A stretch of 64,000 nt of DNA from assembly GCA_012295275.1 (NCBI GenBank), contig CM022679.1, positions 11,236,669 through 11,300,668 of the forward strand. The letters are read 5' to 3'. Under the pieces are notes generated by a model. It saw only the letters and a list, made by a program, of their open reading frames with translations, was not told the origin of the DNA and ran no database searches. This DNA comes from Chrysomallon squamiferum (lineage: Eukaryota; Mollusca; Gastropoda; Neomphalida; Peltospiridae). Position 1 is the stretch's first letter; each line of letters opens with the position of its first letter. Of the stretch, positions 12,601-24,932 are shown one piece after another. Made by a program: the position numbers and the translations under genes.

Positions 12601-13362
12601 CTTCGGAAAGCGTAATGCATACATTTTGGACCACCTGTTCTTCGCTTGTCACTGGCTTGGAGTGTCCCACGCTTTTGTCAACCCAGTAATATACGTGACA
12701 ACAGATTCCGAATTCAGGGTAACACATCACATTTTTTAGATTGAATATCAGTTAAAATGTATTTGCAAATTTTCTACCAATGTAATATTATCTATCTATC
12801 TTACTGTCTTCCTGTCTACATAAAAATATGTCTGTCCGTCAGTCCTTCTTTCTTTCAATTTAAACATCATTTCTCTCATAATATTTATTTATTTATCATG
12901 TATAAATTTACATATCATCTTTTATGAAACTTTATTAAACACTAATTACACGCAGTATAAATGACGTTCCTCGGTTTAGTGAAAAAATCGGATATAACAC
13001 TGTAAGTTAACTCGAAAATCAAGTTCATTTTCTTTTTATTATTGTTATTATTTGTTTGTTTTTTCTTGTCTCATTGTTAATTTATTTTAATTTTTTTTTT
13101 TTAGACTAAACTGCTAGAGATATTTATTTCCAAGAAAGCACCTTTGCGCATAGGACATCTTGGAAGTAGATGCCAAATTAAGAAAAGTTTCATCACTTTA
13201 GACACCAGTCCCAAAGGCAAGATGAACTTCATATTTCCAAAGAACATTCCTCTGATAGGCATCAGTGAACTGAAGCACGTCTATATAGGCCCTAGGAACG
13301 ACCCACCAGTTGACGAGCTGTCCAAAATATTATGTGGCGATAATCATATAGACATTGAATGA
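9666..13362 (+). CDS. class A (rhodopsin-family) peptide-type GPCR, four exons
   Basis: Seven-transmembrane receptor of the plasma membrane, predicted to couple a probably peptide ligand to G proteins. Coding exons 9666-10120, 11712-12063, 12506-12718 and 13105-13362 join in frame to 425 residues. Visible hallmarks are N-glycosylation sites N34 and N44; TM1 with GN (71-72); TM2 LAVSD with D100; a disulfide pair C127/C206; a DRF motif (151-153) in place of DRY; W177 in TM4; TM6 CWLPWH (284-289); and TM7 NPVIY (328-332). The short third loop is rich in Lys/Arg. M30 (at 9753) has the better Kozak context and could be the true start. The TM7 stretch HWLGVSHAFVNP resembles neuropeptide receptors, but I cannot name the subfamily or ligand. 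Intron 1 holds a pogo relic. Confidence 0.93.
10220..10600 (-). mobile_element. pogo/Tigger-type transposase N-terminal relic
   Basis: Minus-strand frames in GPCR intron 1 read KTYKEKYEIIKHCEANPGQK and QRFKIPLTTLNVFLK, then AAIEKGEHLDS and, after a frame change, NFDGEMLIQKTRDFAEQL and RFKERWGI. This is the pattern of the CENP-B-like DNA-binding half of pogo/Tigger transposases. At least one stop and one frameshift break it, and no DDE catalytic half is seen. Confidence 0.72.
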
Positions 13363-14364
13363 TGTTACATCTGGATCACATCATATGTATTATAATTTAT
13401 AAAATGTAATATATGTATATATGAATGTATGAACATACATGTGTATGTGTGTATGGGTTAGTGTAGGCAGGATTCGTATGAATGTTTGTATGTGTATAGG
13501 TGTGTACATACATACATAAAATGTTAATAGTGTACAGAACATACACATTTTGTATCTACTTAAAATGTTAGAGAGTGTGAGAGAGACAGAAAGAAAGACA
13601 GAGAGAGTCAGACAGAGATTACATGTAACATGCATGCTGGTGCTATGTATTATATCATCATTGACATAATGTACTAACCGAAATTATTTAAGTCACGCAC
13701 TGCCGCAACATTATTCTTTTCATATAACATAATATGACGTCATTTAATCAACTGCATTACATTATTAAATTAACATAAATTATACAAACTCGTCGAAGTT
13801 GATTAACGAAAGACGATCGAGGTGATGGACACTGTGGACATGATGGACACCACTGATATGGATGTTGCCATCATAGTCCCAGTGACAGTCCCAGTCAACG
13901 TTATCTTCACCGCCATTTAAGACTCTTTCGTCAGTATTACGTTTTTCTTTCTTTTCTTTTTGTTTTTCTTTTTGCGCTTTTATTTATACATTATTTATTT
14001 ACTTTAAAATTATTATTTATTTATATTAAAATTATTATTGTTTATATTATGCCTATTTTTATTTGCTACATTTACAAATGGAATTATGCCAGACAAACCT
14101 CAAAACATTCTGAATATTTTCTAAATTAAAATATAATAGTTATGTTTTGAGTTTGTTTAACTTCGCAGTTTGTTCCATTAATATCGAAAATACACATGAT
14201 TCTGTTTTGTTTTATTTCACCTAATGCAGAATATCAATATTTAACCTGTTGTGCTGTTTTTTTTTAAGTTTCTATTTTTCTTGAAGTTGTTATTTATTTT
14301 AATAAAATATTTTAAAACATAAACCATTGAGTAAGTTGTTTTGTCATTTATCTGAGTGACTAAC
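13363..14364. other. 3' flank of GPCR gene, no further gene
   Basis: Contains TGTA/GAGA simple repeats (13400-13620), A/T-rich tracts, and a short low-complexity stretch at 13800-13920 open in several frames on both strands. AATAAA-type signals occur, for example near 14302. No recognisable gene. Confidence 0.45.
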
Positions 14365-15036
14365 TGTCACGGGGCCCACACGATTAAACATCTTGGATAT
14401 TTTATTAAGGCTCAGTCTAGGGTAACAAGGTGATTTAATGGTCACCTAACAAAGAATATAAACGCTAAATTAATAGCAATCTACAAAAATCAATAAGTCT
14501 ATCTATCCACTAGAGAAATAAACACAACACAAGTTAAGGTTCACGTTGATTATTTAATTATGACATACAGGTGACTTGATAATAATACATTATACAATCA
14601 TAAAACATACGTTTAAGTAATTTTGATTAATAATACGAGTAAGGTCGTACGGGGATCCAAGACAAAATAAGAATCTGCACGGAGGTCGTATTAAACAATT
14701 AAAATTTTAGGTATAATAAATGTTACTGACACAGATTAATTGCAGATTACACCCTATCAAAACAAGAATAGACAATCGCTTACCACACTCGTCCATAAAG
14801 ACAGTCATTAAAAAACATTGGTTTTCGCGCCTGACTGAGCTTTCGTATTGACCTTTTCCTTCGCTGCTTAATTACCAAATAAGGCCATGCAGTTGAAAAA
14901 TTGGCAGAAACAATGAAAAAGAGCGGATGTGAATGTAGTTACAATTAGTTACGCAATTTCAATTCCACAGCATATAAATAAAAAGCACGGATGTCACTGA
15001 AGTAACAATTTGTTACGCAATCTGAAATCCGTGACA
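14365..15036. mobile_element. candidate solo LTR
   Basis: A 672-bp block begins TGTCACGG and ends CCGTGACA, a perfect 8-bp terminal inverted repeat with the TG...CA ends of LTRs. Its flanks are ctaac on the left and ctgac on the right, a possible 5-bp target duplication with one mismatch. No coding sequence is inside. Assignment as an LTR is inference from end structure alone. Confidence 0.5.
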
Positions 15037-16275
15037 CTGACTAGTTGACATTATTGTCCTATTTTCCCCGCTTCCAAACTGAGATAATTATTTAGCAATC
15101 CGACGTGTGTTCTTTTGCAACTTTTGTAATATTTTTATAAGCGACGTCATTGATCTTCTTCGAACCAGTGAAACATTATTTCGTTTTTTTTTTTACTGTA
15201 ATTTGTATGAAAGAATGTTAAAGAAAGTCAGTTTTGGAAATCTCTCCAGGAGGTCGTATTTTCAAACCTAATTGTTTGTTACAGACGCGCAATATACATC
15301 AGAACTATTCAATAACTCAAGGGCTAGGAGATAGGAAAGAAAACTGTAACATCCATCAAAGGAATAAGTGTATGCAATAATGTCTGTAACATTACTAGAA
15401 TCCAGAAAAGTCTTTATTACTGTCTTTATCAACTTTAGCAATAAAAATGTTTGATTAATTACTAGTGTCAGATGTAGAATGATCTCCATTTTTTTTTTTT
15501 TTTTTTTTTGTCTTTGACTTGACAGTTACTTGATGACATTACTGTTAGAATAACTGCAGGTTGCTGCATGACAGTAAAAGGAACAAGTCAGTGGATACAC
15601 TGGTAAATCATCCAAGGCTTCGATATAATTTTGAATATCTGTGAAAGTTGAGTCAGTCCACCCAATCATGCATTAAAATGTGTTTTTATCAGAACCGCAG
15701 CGGACCAAATACTTCTTATACCGACACAGAATAACATAATATAAAACCCGTCACACATACATTTATATAAGAGTTTTCATTATTCTTTTATTTTCAAGCT
15801 AAATTATTACCGGTAGTCTTCTTTGGCCTATTCACCTTCACTCCAAGAGAAAATATTTATTTGTACGATTTAAAGGTTTCAGACATTTTTCTTACTGTAA
15901 TGTCCATCACCGTGGAATAATCCATAGAGTTTGTAAATCAGTTCTGAACAATAATCTAAACCAGAGTAACAACAAAACACGGTTGAATAAAAATACTCTT
16001 GTACCATGTTCAACACAGTATAAGTTAATCCTGCAAGAAAAGTGGCGACAGTTTTACTAAAATCTCCTAATGGGTTATAGGTTTTATAATGCTCAAATGA
16101 TATCGAATTATTTCACATTTATTACTGAGGAGTACCTATACATTTATTTACCTCCAAATTGTTTGTGACTAATGATAAGTATTTGCTAACAAAAAAAAAA
16201 AAAAAAAAAAAAACATGACAGTAAGAAATTGATAATTTACCTCCTTTGAGTCGTCAATTAACTGTTATAAATACT

Positions 16276-16312
16276 CATACACACACACACACACACGTAC
16301 ATATATACATGC

Positions 16313-16376
<64 letters not shown>

Positions 16377-16441
16377 TCATACATATATATATATATATTC
16401 ATACATACATATTTGTACACACACACACACACACACACACA
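16276..16441. repeat. compound (CA)n-(CT)n-(TA)n-(CA)n microsatellite
   Basis: Consecutive dinucleotide runs: CA around 16277-16296, CT 16315-16354, TA 16354-16375 and CA 16418-16441. Frames open through it are artefacts of the repeats. Confidence 0.95.
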
Positions 16442-17099
16442 CTTATACAAACACAAACATATATACTCACATATTTGATTTTCGTATTATCAGTCACAGT
16501 TTGATTTCTGTCTACGAAAAATAGAGAAAATGTCAGCGTCTGTGATTTTGCAGTAGCGTATGATTTTATTGTCAACTTTCACTATTACTAAGCATTGTTT
16601 ACTAAAACAACACAAATACACACAAACCTATATAATAATTATATGTGCATCTTTAATGTATTTATTAATAGAACAGTCACACTGACTTACACTGAATCAG
16701 TGCGATTCTGAGAAACGAGTTATCTCGCTTGATTACGAAATGACCTGTGACATTGGATGCGAAGTTCAGTTATCATATAACGTGAGCTCACGATCTAGGT
16801 TTGTGTACATTTTTTTTCAGCCATAATTTTGTTTTGTTTTGTGTTCTAATATTTCTCTTTACTGTAAATATTATTTGGCAACATGTTCCACCTTTTTGCA
16901 GAGCAATCCGTTTTGGTTAACCATAACATAACTTTAATGTGACATAGAGCATACAACACACACAAACACACACACACACATACACACACACATATTGTTT
17001 ACGAGGACATACGATAAACAGAAAGCCTTTTTATTCTTTGGCCCTTTTTTTTTTTTTTTTTTTTTATCTTCTTCCCTACAATCCAAAAAACTTTCTTCT

Positions 17100-17227
17100 T
17101 CTTCTTTTCTTCTTCTCATTATTATTATTATTATTATTTTTTATTATTATTATTGTTATTATTATTATTATTTTTTATTATTATTATTTGTTGTTGTTGT
17201 TGTTGTTGTTGTTCTTCTTCTTCTTCT
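17100..17227. repeat. (CTT)/(ATT)/(GTT) triplet tract
   Basis: Adjacent trinucleotide runs CTT, ATT, GTT and CTT. The long Phe/Leu/Ile/Val-rich frames over it are artefacts. Confidence 0.95.
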
Positions 17228-17580
17228 TAACATTTCGTTAATAACTAATTTGTTCCAAAGTTTGGTAAATAAAAAAACACATTATGCATATTATAAAATG
17301 CTTCATAAAATTAAACTGTTGCATGTATAATAAGGGACATAACTCGGTGATAAACTGCTCTATTTAAAATGAATTGTTTCAAATACAGCTCATATAATCT
17401 TTCTTTAAAACTAAATTAAAGAAATATCTCCAAGTCTGTTATTATTACTAAAATATGAATTTTTTAAAATTTTTATAATTATGTTGTTTGCATTTTTTTC
17501 AGTCCTAAATCTCACGCAACCGAAAAATAACTGACGAATATATAGCAGAAACAATAATAAATACAAGAATTCGAAAAGCG

Positions 17581-17919
17581 ATGAAGGTACTAGAAGCTGT
17601 TTCACTTCATGCTTTTGAGTTTTTGTATTTGGTAGCACTGGCTTTTCTTCCTTTTGTACTACTTCTGCCGGGTGTCTTATATTTTATCTTTGTTTTGATT
17701 GGCTTATGGATCGTTTTTTACTCCATTAAAAAGCTAACAACAAAATACGTGGACGTATTTGGAAAGACCATTCTCATTACTGGCTGTGATTCAGGTAGGA
17801 ACTGAACACATAAGTACAATAATTAAATAACTCAACAGAGAAAGAGAGAGAAAGAAATGGAGTTGTTGGGGATCCTAATTCGAAAAAGAAAGGGACAAAT
17901 TTAATCACCGTCTCTCTCA

Positions 17920-17980
<61 letters not shown>

Positions 17981-20900
17981 CCTTCATTGATCATAATAAT
18001 CAGGTGCAACAAAATAACTGAGAGCATTGTGAGTAAGAACTGTCATTAAGAAACACTTTGCCCGAATTACCCAAATTAATATGGGACAACAGTAACTAAT
18101 TAACGGTCTCTAATAATCACCGTACCATTGACAATAATATTAGCAATTGTTAATAAAAATATTAGACTCATTTTATAATAAACTAGCCATTTTGAAACAA
18201 AAATGGGTTTTTATTTGTTTTTTTAAAACTTGGTACCCATTTTGAAATGATATATTAGCGTTATAAACTGGTGAACAGACAGACATTGTTGTATGTTATG
18301 GTGGGATGTGACTCATGTGCTATGCGTTATTCGCAGATTCCAACCTTCTCGGTCGATTTGATTAAGTAAGACTTCTTTTTTACCCGAACGAGTGCTGTAC
18401 GACTGACTAGTACGCCAAAGTTATGATGTACGTGCCCTTAAATCTGTCTCTCTATTTGTCTAAAGTCTAATATACAATGGACTGATAGAAAGACAGCTAG
18501 ACAGACAGACAGACATACAGACACATACGAATATAATGTGTGTATGTATGTATGAATGTATGTACGTATGTATGAATGTATGTGTAAGCAAACTATTTTA
18601 TCGAACTGTTTGTTTTGTTTGTTTGTTTGTTGTTTTTTTTTTTTTTTTTTTGCACAGATTGTCATCAGACACTAATGAAATATTCACATGAAAATAGAGA
18701 CGATGTATTTAAGCCAGTATTTCGCTGTTGCACCGGTACACTTTAAAACACTATCATTTTTAGCAAATGTACATTAGACATAATTAAAGGATGCTACCAA
18801 TACAAAAAAGTATTCTCAGTTATACAGTTGTTTTTGTATAGGTTTTGGCAACGCTCTGGCGAAAAGACTCGATTTATTAGGATTTACTGTGTTTGCTGCT
18901 TGTCTAAACAAGGACAGTGATGGAGCAAAACGTCTACAGGATGATTCGTCAGACAGACTGCACATTCTAGAACTGGACATCACAAAAGATGAATCCATCA
19001 AACAGTGTTTTGAGAAGGTTAAGGAATACTGTGGAAACACGGGTATCTAGTAGACCTACATACGATATTAAAGCAGGACGAGTCATATTCAAAAATGAAA
19101 ATAAATGTTTGAAAATGTTTCTGATTCAAAATGTTAATGTCAGTAATTATAATGGTTATACGACGAACTGTTTAAAGCATCGAAAATAAATATGGAATGC
19201 AGGTTTGAAAATATCTAGCATCTGCTACAAAATTTAACACAAAGCTGATGTCATTCGTTGACATCTCTAATTAAAGGATCCATTATATTACAAAGAAATT
19301 TGAATGAAAGTAATTCTAAAAATGCCTAGCAGTTGTCCTGAATATCTAAATATCTTTGGCAAAATACACCTGAATACAGAAATCAAAATAATAAGAAGAA
19401 GAAGAAGAAAAAGAAGAAGAAGAAGAAAAAGAAGAAGAAGAAGAAGAAGAAGAAGGAAAAGAAGAAGCAGAAGAAGAAGAAGACTCAGTAAAAGCAATGC
19501 AAGAAAACCTATCTATCTTTAATTTTTTTTATATACTGATTAATTAAATCATGTAATAACTAAAATAGACACACGTGAAAAACGTTTACGAATTATTTTT
19601 TTAAACTTATTTTTTATTTCATTTAGGTTTATGGTCTCTTGTTAATAACGCTGCAGTAAATTATATCGGCGATGTAGAATTCTGCACAATGGAGGCTTTC
19701 CGAAGAGTCAGCGAAGTGAATCTTTTTGGAACCATAAACATAACCAAACAATTTATTCCGTTAATAAGGAAAGCAAAAGGTGTGTTCTGCAAGAATTCTT
19801 ATAAATCAAGAGATAAAGAAAATAAAAGACTTTGAAAACTGTAGAATGGTTTATTATCTTATTTCAAAAACTAACATTTTGATAAAATTAACATGTTACA
19901 AAAAAAATAAAAAAAATAAAAAAAATTAAAATTAAAACATAAATTAATATGAAATCGAGAAAAATGACATGATTAAGATAATGTTCCCTATAAGGTTATC
20001 ATTGTAGTGTTTCTTTTTGTTTTAAGGGCGCATAGTCATGGTAACAAGTGCCCAGGGAAGGCTTGCTGTTCCTTCTAACTCTGCCTATGCGGTAACCAAA
20101 TATGGGCTGGAGTGTTTCTCCGATATTCTACGTCTTGAACTTGAATGTTTTCAAATAAAAGTAGTTCTAGTTGAGCCTGGAAATTTTGGTGGATCCACAG
20201 GAATGCTAAGTCCACTTGCCGTATGATTTCATCTTAATCTCTTCCTCTTTCTTTCTTTCTCTCTCTCCTTCTCTCCCTTTCCTTCTCTCCCCGTCTGTCT
20301 GCGAAACTCTCTATCAATTTTATTTTAATTTAATTTAGGTTTTTAAAATGTATATTTAGCTTGAAATATGTTTAAAGTTCGGTTGTTGTTTTTTTCGAAT
20401 ATTCTTTATTTACGAATTTTTGTATTGATGATGAATAGTGAAAACTAGCACCCAGTACAGTATAGAACTAACTCATTTTTGATTTTATTTATTCGCTTAT
20501 TAATTTTTTAGAATGAAACTGATATTTGTCTTAGGCTATGAATATTTAATTCTCCTTTCATTTAGAAGACAGCTAAAAAGAAACAATATTAATAAATAAA
20601 TAATATTCTTCTTGTCTACGAAAGAAATAATCTTTTTCTGTATACACTCCCAGTCCTTTTCAGTATTAGCTCTGTTTGTTTGATTATATATATATATATA
20701 AAAGTCGCAAGATCTATTCTCTGCGTGGTTCTCACCTGACTATTTCCCGTTTCAACCAGTGCCGCACTAACAGTTTATCATTTTATGGTTTTTAAATAAA
20801 GATGCATATAAAAGATCTAATTCAGTCTATCGAAATAAAAACAAAAAAAATTCAACTAACTGAAATGTTGTCTAACGTTTATCACCCAGCTGTCACGTAT

Positions 20901-21929
20901 TGAAGGTGAGTTTTCAAACATGTGGAAAGAATCAAACGACGACGTTAAAACGGCGTACGGCAAAGAGTATCTAGACAGTCAGTTCAAATCAGTCGTGCAG
21001 GCGGCGGGAACGGCTGCTCCGAGTATCATCCCCGTTGTAGATGCCATGGAAGACGCCGTGACTAGTTTTTCACCATACATAAGATATCTTGTCGATGGTG
21101 ATAAGAACTGGTACGACCATGCTAATGTAAGTATATGTATACGTAAATAAGGTATGTATATAAATAAATAGTGTAATTATATGTATATATATATATAAGC
21201 AATGTTAGTGTATATATAAACAATGTTAGTATATGTGTATAAACAATGTAAGTATATAGGTATCAACAATGTAAGAATAATTGCAAAAAAAATGTATGTA
21301 TATATATGAAGAATGTAAATGTATATATAAACAATGTTAGTGTATGTATATAAACAATGTAAGTATATAGGTATAAACAATATAAGATTAATTGTAAAAA
21401 TGTGTGTGTGTGTATATATATATTTGTGTTGGTTTTTTGTATCTACATTGGTAAATTTGTGTAAGTTTGTATGCGTTTAGCTGTGTTTAAATGGTTTTGT
21501 GTGTGTATTAGGTCCTGTAAGTGTGTATGTGCCTGTCGAGCCTTCTTTAACTTGCATTACTTTAGCATTATTTATTTATTTATTTATTTATTTTTATTCA
21601 CTTTTGTATTTATTTATCTATATACTTACTGTAATCAAAGGTTTTCCTGACATATATTTCTTATGTCTTTTAACCATCTGAACTAACAAGTAATAAAAAA
21701 AATATATATATATGGACTAAGAAACGAGTAATCAAAGTTGTGTCTCATTGCTATGTGGTCATTTTTAATACTACATTTGACAAATAACAATAACATAATA
21801 TATATTATTGTTCTTCTTTTACAGTTTTTGATCAGAATTCGTCCATTTATTCCCGACACATTTCTGGACTACCTGGTGAAAAGATTTGCTATTAACAGAA
21901 GACCAAAACCAGTTCTCGCTTTCAAATGA
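17581..21929 (+). CDS. BDH1-like short-chain dehydrogenase/reductase (SDR9C type), six exons
   Basis: NAD(P)-dependent oxidoreductase related to D-beta-hydroxybutyrate dehydrogenase and the retinol/steroid dehydrogenases of the same SDR group; substrate unknown. Exons 17581-17794, 18842-19042, 19627-19779, 20027-20220, 20890-21126 and 21825-21929 join in frame to 367 residues (human BDH1 about 343). Cofactor motif TGCDSGFG at 67-74, NNAAVNYIG at 145-153, catalytic N170, S197, Y210 and K214 with the classical 13- and 4-residue spacings, and VEPGNF after the active site. VEFCTMEAFRRVSEVNL and MWKESNDDVKTAYGKEY are BDH1-like. Residues about 12-48 are strongly hydrophobic and predict one or two membrane segments, more like an ER-anchored enzyme than a matrix protein. 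All splice sites are GT-AG. The start is the only ATG that opens the first exon. Confidence 0.92.
17928..17979. repeat. (CA)n microsatellite in SDR intron 1
   Basis: About 25 CA units, preceded by a short CT-rich stretch. Confidence 0.97.
19393..19484. repeat. (AAG)n microsatellite in SDR intron 2
   Basis: About 90 bp of AAG/AAA purine triplets between SDR exons 2 and 3. The Arg/Lys-rich and Leu-rich frames across it are artefacts. Confidence 0.95.
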
Positions 21930-24263
21930 ACATTTCAGTCTGTAACAGTGACAAAAAGATACCTATAGCTTAATGGGACTTTCATTTTACTCTTTTTCCT
22001 TTGTTTTCGTTTGCTTCTTCTTCTGTTGTTACTAATAAAAACATTTTATTTTTTATTTATGTATTTGTTTTGGTTTTGGTTTTAAATCAAATTATACACC
22101 TAGGTGGTTTCAGTAAACGCATAATGTGGAAGTGTTACAGTCAATTCATATTTGACGTTAATCTTTCTATTATTTTAATTTTTCAATATTCTTTTTTTTT
22201 CTTTTAAACTGTAATTATAATTATCATTGTTATTGTTGTTCTTCTTGCTAATATTATTAGCGCAGTCAAATCAGCCGACATCTGATTTTGATGTTATAAT
22301 GAGTTGGGTGGTATGAAATAAGATATGCACCAAATCTTAGTACTGGTCGAAACGTATCCCAGTGCTTGACCAGATGTCACAGAACATAAAAAAAAAAAAA
22401 AAAACAATTGTGAATATATAAATAAAAAATAAACCATAATAAGAGCGAAAAAAAAAAAAAAAAAAAAACTGAGTTATTTTGATCGTTAAAGTAAACTGGT
22501 AAGTATTGACGAACGAACTTAAGAACAAAGAATAATGATAATCGTTGATCCATGGCCTGAATTCTTCATAATCACTTTGAAGAATTGCGTGATAGGTGTT
22601 TGTTCTTAAGTTACTGATATCAAGGATCATTTATTATTATCATCATCATCATCATCATTATTATTATCATCATCGTCATCATCATCATTATTATTACTAC
22701 TACTACGACTATTAATGCTACTACTACTACTACTACTACTACTTTACAATATGATTCTAACATAGACCTAAATAAATTTAATACAACTGCAAGTGATCCT
22801 TCACCTAATAATTTATGACAGTAATAATTAAAATAGAATTAAAGAAACGATTTCCTTCATTAAACCGAATAAGAACATTTTATATCTTTTTCCGTATTAT
22901 ATGTTTCTAATAAACTACCTTTTTCCCTATCCTACTTTCCTTTATTCATTCTTCTCATCTCCAAATTTCCTTTTCTTCCTTTTTCCTTTCTTTCTTTTTT
23001 TTTCCCACTCTTTTTCCCCTTTCTTAACCCTAGTTAAATCGTTTTTTTTTTTTTTTTTTTTTTTTTTTTTCTTTCCTTTCCAGTGAATAGGATTGCTATC
23101 TTAGAAAGAAAAAGTAAGTTATTTTACTTACACATTAGAATAAATTTTAGTAATAAATAATGACAGATAATGTTCTATGGTAATTGTTTTGTGTTCTAAA
23201 TATGTATAAATATTGTAATTTATGCGTTTTATATATATATATATATATATACTAGTTCAGATTGACATCAGTGACTATAATTATAGTCTGTTAAAATTAT
23301 TTAGTTAATTTATACTGATTATTTAGTTGAGCTCTGTGAATAATCATCATTATTATTAAAGAGGATTGCAAAGGGCGACAACATTTTAAAATATATGTAA
23401 TATATCTAGGTTCCTTGTTAGCCTGAGAATCCGAATAGGATTTGTCATACAATGACTGTGTGATTGAAACACTAACAATTTATTGTGTTATCTGACACAT
23501 TAAAATACAACTGTAATAAAATAATGATAAAAACTTCTAAATTTAAACTTTACAAAACAAAATGGTTTCCTTTTTATTTGTCATAAGCACTTAGGTAGAT
23601 TCGCCACACACACACCCACGTTCACACTAACGCACGCACGCACACACCACACTGGTCTTTCTTTCTTTCTTCTAAGAAGACGAAATTTAATTTTAACTTA
23701 AGAGTCATGTCCTGTAAATTATCGACGCTCCCATTTTTCAAACATACATCCAATCCTGTCTGAATTTTTCCGTGAATTTTATGAATCGAAAAATATTCTT
23801 ACGCAACCCGGACTTTCTTCTTTCATTCAATCACTTTTTTTTAATTTATTTTTTATAACATTTATATTGTAGCTGTCTGCTATTTACAGAGAATTATATT
23901 TAAACCTGAACGTTTTTTTTTTGTTTTTTTTTTCCCCGGAAATATTACACTTTTGAATTTACTAAGAATTATATAAATTGTTTTTTCTTCCGCGTGTGGG
24001 TTTCTCAGGAAAACAGTTAAATAAAATATCACCTAACCCACTCTTTGTAAAATTATATTTATATGTCACTATGAGTCATTCTATTCGCACGTCATATTGT
24101 AGGATTTGTTATATGAATTACTGGTATTGAAGTAATGGAAGTAGTAATTATGATGGTTGTAGTAGAATCAATAATTGTGATGTTATTATTGTTAATAGTA
24201 GCAATAATGCTATTAGTAGTAGTAGTAATAGTATTAATACTAGTAGTAGCAGAGGCCTAGTTT
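21930..24263. other. intergenic after the SDR gene
   Basis: Contains poly-A and poly-T tracts (22388, 22448, 23042-23070), an ATC/ATT/ACT triplet tract (22630-22743), (TA)n at 23230-23251, and TAG/TAA-rich sequence at 24120-24255. No gene recognised. Confidence 0.5.
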
Positions 24264-24857
24264 GCTCTATGTTTTGCAAATAATTTATCCAAGCGAATTT
24301 TAATAACAGACCGAAAAAGTAGAGCGTGTTCTAGTAAAAGATTAAAAAGATTTTTACACTGATATTTATTTGGACATATAATAAATATAACGAAACGAGG
24401 TTATCTATCCTTAAAGCTTCAAGTACCCAAAATAAACGGCGAGATTTCCACAACACAAAGAATGTACAACATTCATTAGACTTTTGATTATGTGTGTAGA
24501 TTATTAAATATAGCAATGTTAAGATTTTTTTAATGCTTATCAGATTCCAAATTAGTTTTAAAAGCATTTAATTGGCTCCTATTATTTGTCAAACATTACA
24601 AAATATTAGCTGTAGAAATTTTTGTTTCTGACTACTGATAATATTCTGTTCACACGACAGCACGGAAAATCATTATACAAGGGTTAACAGGTGGTGGGGG
24701 AGGCAGAGTTAAAACTAAAAACACAAATAGTGTACACTGGCAAACAAGATTACAAAATCCCAAATTTTCCCCATTCTAATTTTATGAATGTGAGCTCTTA
24801 ATTATTTTAAATTACGTAAGTTTATATTCACTTGCCATTTCCCGCTAGCGTTCACGT

Positions 24858-24932
24858 CACGTGATATTCGGATAACATCTGCAGTTCACCTGATTTCTAG
24901 GAAAAATTGCTTTCTGAAAGAAGTTCTTGGAA
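24858..24932. promoter_or_regulatory. array copy 1: E-box plus two STAT-type sites
   Basis: CACGTG at 24858-24863, TTCTAGGAA at 24895-24903 and TTCTTGGAA at 24924-24932. Both palindromes fit the STAT consensus TTCNNNGAA. Function is inferred from position upstream of a SOCS gene. Confidence 0.5.

Larger units (their letters stand above)
15037..17580. other. intergenic, simple-repeat rich
   Basis: Poly-T (15490-15509), poly-A (16191-16213), CA/CT/TA tracts (16276-16441), and pyrimidine/ATT/GTT triplet tracts (17046-17226). No gene recognised. The SDR promoter should lie at the right end. Confidence 0.5.

Noticed and set aside
16246-16524. Long frames over CA/CT repeats, as also at 46504-46797 and 61363-61621
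   Set aside because: His/Thr, Leu/Ser and similar low-complexity translations of microsatellites.
17038-17330. Phe/Leu/Ile/Val-rich frames upstream of the SDR gene
   Set aside because: Triplet microsatellite translation; not a membrane protein.
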